A DNA stretch of 64,000 nucleotides from Amblyornis subalaris (taxonomy: Eukaryota; Chordata; Aves; Passeriformes; Ptilonorhynchidae): the NCBI GenBank assembly GCA_018881555.1, contig JACAXG010000018.1:1629561-1693560 (forward strand), in the 5' to 3' direction. Positions 60,209 through 64,000 of this stretch are shown one piece after another. Positions within the stretch are counted from its first letter, which is position 1. Each line of letters begins with the position of its first letter. Under the pieces are notes generated by a model. That model saw only the letters and a program-made list of their open reading frames with translations. It ran no database searches and was not told where the DNA came from. The translations under genes and the position numbers were made by a program.

Positions 60209-63200
60209 GGTTTAAAAAAATACCCGAAGGAAGCTTCCTGCAAAAATCAGGTGAGCAGCTAAACAAAGGTGGTCCAGTATAATCCAAAAGCCCAAATTTG
60301 CAGGTTGATTACATCTATGGGGTATCAGTGTTAGTCAGTAAAGATATTAGAATCTATCTGTGTATTTGCCATTTATCTAGCCCTAACTGAGAAATGCTAT
60401 AACTTGCCCTTTCTTCTTGCTTCTGGTTTTGCTCTTAAATGTTCTGCTTTAATGAGAATGCTGCTCCTCAGTGAGAGTGCAGGGATCTTCCTGCATCACG
60501 CCCAGGGCACAGTGAGAAGGTCCAGGGGCTCATGCACTGTGCCAGACAGCAGGCATTTGGTCAGGTCTCCTGTCCGTGCTCGAAAGAAAGGAATTGGCAC
60601 AGAGATCAAAGGAACAGCTCTGCCTAGAGCTGCCTCTCTGGAGTTGCAGTGAACCCAGCATCCTAAAGCACTCTGGCTGTGTAACAGAGCCGAGTTGTGA
60701 AGGTTGCGGAGGGGGAGTTCTGTTTTACCATTTTTAGTTGCATTTCAACTTTGCCTTTCTGCGCTAGTGTTTCTTTTTTTTATATGTGTCACAGGACAAC
60801 TGTTTGTAGCATTTTGTCTTGTAATATGGCTAATAGAGCAATTTTAATGATGAATGATCCAATAAATCCTTGAAACAGTGCTATAAGTGAAACCGGGTAA
60901 ATTTTAATAAAGAATGTACATTCACTGAAGCCAGTGAATATTTTTTATTTACTTGAAAGTCGTGGAATCAAGCTCATAACTTTCTGAGAAGGGATTCAAG
61001 TTAAGTTTTCAGTAACTCCTAGTGTATGAAAGTGTTGCATAGTGCAGAAAGGAGGTGCNGGATTCCTTCCCTTCCTCCTGCTATGTCCTCTTCAGCTCAG
61101 ACATTCCCTTTTACTCATGATAATTCCTTGTAAAGCAGGGGCTAGTTTGTATTTTTTTGGTGGGCTGCTTATGTCCTTTCACTAGAACTAAGCCATTAAT
61201 ATACCGGATCCTATCCGGTGGCAGGCAGTAGTACCAATCAAAAACAAAAATTCGGTGTCATGTGGTTGTTACTAGTAGGTACACAAATATTTGTGTGTGT
61301 GCATAGGGTCTAAGTGAGTTTGATATACTTAGTTGTTTGGGAGTTTTTTGATGGTATGCAGTGACTTGGATACATATTTTAGCTGCATGTGTTTTAACAG
61401 ATGCACACGTCACAGGCAACCAATTCACTGAAGAGAAAATGAATACCTTGGTGAAATTCATTCAGGAACCTGCCAAACTAGTTCTGTTAGCTGTCCTATA
61501 AGGACCTGGAAGGCAGTGACGTGTGGTGGGAAGTCAAAACCTGGGTACTGATTCCTGGGGGCACTTAAGAGTTTTTTGAAAAACTATGGAGTGACAGAAT
61601 CACAGATCAGCTTTGCTGAGATGCCATTGAAAAAAATACAGAAGCAGTTACTAACCTGAACAGAAGAGTTAACTGTTTTACAGGTACTGTGCTCATCCAC
61701 AGGATGTCACCTGCTATGGAAATTTGAGCAAGTGTCAGAAAAACCTAACTCAAGCTACACTGTAATCTCTGCCAAGGGAAGCAGTTACCTCTGTTACACA
61801 TGGCTCAGCAGGATTATGTTACTATGAGCTCTTTTGGCAAAACAGCAATGAAAAAATGCTGAGAGTGATTGCTGGTGATTGCTTCCCATATAGTTTGGCC
61901 ATATGAGGTATATTGTTACTAAAGCAAGAATGGCTCAGGACTGTAGGCTGTGAGTCTGCAAAAACGAATGTGGAGCTGTTCGTGAACAATAAAGATGTTT
62001 CTGGTTTTATCCATCAAAAAATCACAAGTGACATTTACAAAGTGTTCCACTGTAAGGGAACACTGCATTTCCCTAAGTGAGATAGGATTTAAAATAACCC
62101 TGAAAGGTTCTGCTGTTGCAGAAATAGATCTGTCTCTGCAGGTAGCTAACAAATGGGTATCAAAAAGGTGACCAGTTGACAATATACTTAGAAAATTATA
62201 CCAATAATTTGTATTAAGATTTTTTGACTGGGAAGAGTATTATTTTACAATCCTGTAGAGATTCTTCTGCTTTTATCCATTCAGTCATGTGTTATTACAT
62301 AGAACTGAGAATTGAAGCAGTAAATGTAGGTCATCTGAACCTTGTGAGAAATGTGCCTAGAGCATCTGCAGCTATGCACATTGTCTTTCCCATACAGTCA
62401 CTGGTTGATTATCACTGTTTTTTTAAACTATAACATAGGTGAACTGGAAGTTACTTCTGAAGTTAACATTGGACCTGTGTCCACTGCATTTACTATTGTC
62501 AGATGCTAAATAATAAAATTTATTTTAAACTTCTTGAATGTACAGAATTGTGCTGTACTAAGAATGTACTTACATCTCATGTTCACAAGCACNATAAGGG
62601 TTATGGGTAGCTTGTAGGCTCTGCAGTATTATAAGAGAAAGGCTGAAGTAAAAAAAAGTTGAAGTAAAATGGCACACTATTTATATGGAGGTACAGTGTC
62701 TAGATGAAGACGCTTTTTGTTTCCCTCCAGTACCTGAGTTACAGCTTGGTGTTTCAGCTGAGATGACTCATTGACAATTTCACTTTCAAAAATTGTGTTG
62801 CAGCTGAATAACGTTGTTCAAGTCTGAATTAAGGCTGGAATGCAGAATTTTGGTTGATATAATTTAGTAAATTTTTCTTGTTATCATGTTATCTTATCCA
62901 TATTTATTACTTGATTTTATAGGTGTACTTACTTTTCCTGTTGATTACTGTTTGTTACTGAAAGACTGCCTCTCTAAAGATATAACCCTCCCCNTATTTT
63001 TGTGTATTTAGTACAGGATCATGTTTAAAGACTAGCGTTTCTTTAAACGGATTTACTTTTCACTAGAAGGTATTAGGTTCCTTTTTTCCTTACTCTCATG
63101 TAATCAAAATTCTTTGATGCTACACTTTCGAATTTTTGCAGTAATTGATTTTTCTTTTTTTTTCCNCATTAAGTTTTATTGATATTTAACATCTAGAATC

Positions 63201-64000
63201 ATCATATAGCAATTAATTATGTAGTTTTGAGGTCTTGTTTGATGAAACCAGGGAGGAGATTGAGGTAGTGATAAAAGGCATCCTTTAAATCTGTTGAGCA
63301 AACNGAAGAGAAATTGGAAGTTAGGACATTGCTCATCTGATTGGTTTTCTAGGTATGTTAAGAATGTAATGGATTTCCCAAAACACCTGTAACACAAATC
63401 ATGTGAAATACTTTCATCTTTTACACACCAGACCCCCAAACTATTGAANAGTCAATTCAAATCCAACCAAGTTTATTTATTTTGTTGTTTTTCTTGAATG
63501 ACAAATGCCTCTATAGCTATCAAGTAAAGTGAGAAACTTGGTATGTTCCAGAGATGGCTGAAAATGTGATTTAGAATCCATTACTCTTTCCTATCCTTTT
63601 TTTTNTGTGTGTGAAATATAAAATACATTCAAATGATCCTGAGTTTTGCAAGAAGTGTGTAGAACTCACAGNGCAGGAAGTGGCTATTTCTATTCAAGGA
63701 GTGATTGTGGGACTGTATCCTGGTGGCGTCATGAATTTGCCTCTCAACTGACATATGGTGAGTTAATAAATAGGTTGTTGGTTGAAGCGTCTGCGTCAGT
63801 AAAGTAAAATTTTGTTAGAGTGGAGTATTTTTTTCCTTCGTTTTTTTGTCACTTTGTTTACAAGTTGTTTGGTGTTCGGTTTTTTTTTTGTCCTGATCTT
63901 TATCCAGACATTAAATGTGGGTCATCAGTTAGAAGGGAATATAGGCACTCTGCTTCTGNCTCTTTCATTTGGGAATCAGGATACGCTCTTTGCTGCAGCC
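60209..64000. other. Non-coding stretch to the window end, no gene recognised
   Basis: A modestly GC-richer patch lies at 60,430-60,720, with an open frame of 82 codons on the plus strand (60,404-60,652) that has no recognisable motif. The rest is AT-rich, with several ambiguous bases near 63.0-64.0 kb. Confidence 0.6.

Noticed and set aside
61590..61625. 'gacagaatcacagatc' resembling the reversed CR1 end
   Set aside because: The match is only about 15 bases, and none of the expected adjoining CR1 tail sequence follows.
1..64000. CRISPR arrays, operons, toxin-antitoxin or phage modules, rRNA and tRNA genes
   Set aside because: No regularly spaced repeats, prokaryotic gene clusters or cloverleaf-forming conserved tRNA boxes were seen. 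The content is that of a vertebrate non-coding region.

Overview
The window looks like nuclear DNA from a bird, and nearly all of it is non-coding. The evidence is AT-rich, intron- or desert-like sequence, several degenerate copies of the avian/reptilian LINE family CR1 (including the characteristic 3' ends, with a two-strand mix of orientations), two solo LTRs of endogenous retroviruses in otherwise non-viral DNA, traces of MIR/CORE-type SINEs, and many AT/GT microsatellites. There are no prokaryotic gene arrays, operons, CRISPR arrays or rRNA genes. The species cannot be fixed from this sequence alone. Single ambiguous bases (n) are scattered through most of the window.

Layout. 1-14.5 kb is AT-rich non-coding DNA with a G/T-rich stretch near 5.5 kb, a 13-base C run near 6.5 kb, a less AT-rich patch with overlapping minus-strand reading frames at 8.0-9.1 kb, and a small CpG-dense islet at 12.94-13.07 kb. 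From 14.5 to 25 kb there are four plus-strand CR1 fragments and one complete minus-strand solo LTR (20,941-21,676) whose TATA box and polyadenylation signal can be read directly. 25-33.6 kb is AT-rich with microsatellites, one MIR relic and one ancient CR1 tail. A second LTR-like insertion (33,638-35,037) has perfect 5-bp target duplications. A short CR1 piece lies near 35.5 kb and a longer minus-strand CR1 at 38.4-39.3 kb. Immediately beside the latter, 39.6-39.8 kb resembles a conserved developmental enhancer, with paired homeodomain-type sites. 41-53 kb is again largely featureless.

Genes. Only one coding segment is put forward: a possible terminal exon on the plus strand at 53,135-53,250. 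It has a strong splice acceptor, an open frame of 37 codons plus stop, and a polyadenylation signal 119 bases after the stop. I could not recognise the protein. If it is real, much of the upstream window may be intron of that gene. The other open frames of 60-190 codons look like chance frames or decayed repeat sequence. I did not find a coherent undescribed multi-gene system; the most interesting items are the two LTR insertions, the unknown terminal exon, the homeodomain-site element and several perfect inverted repeats.
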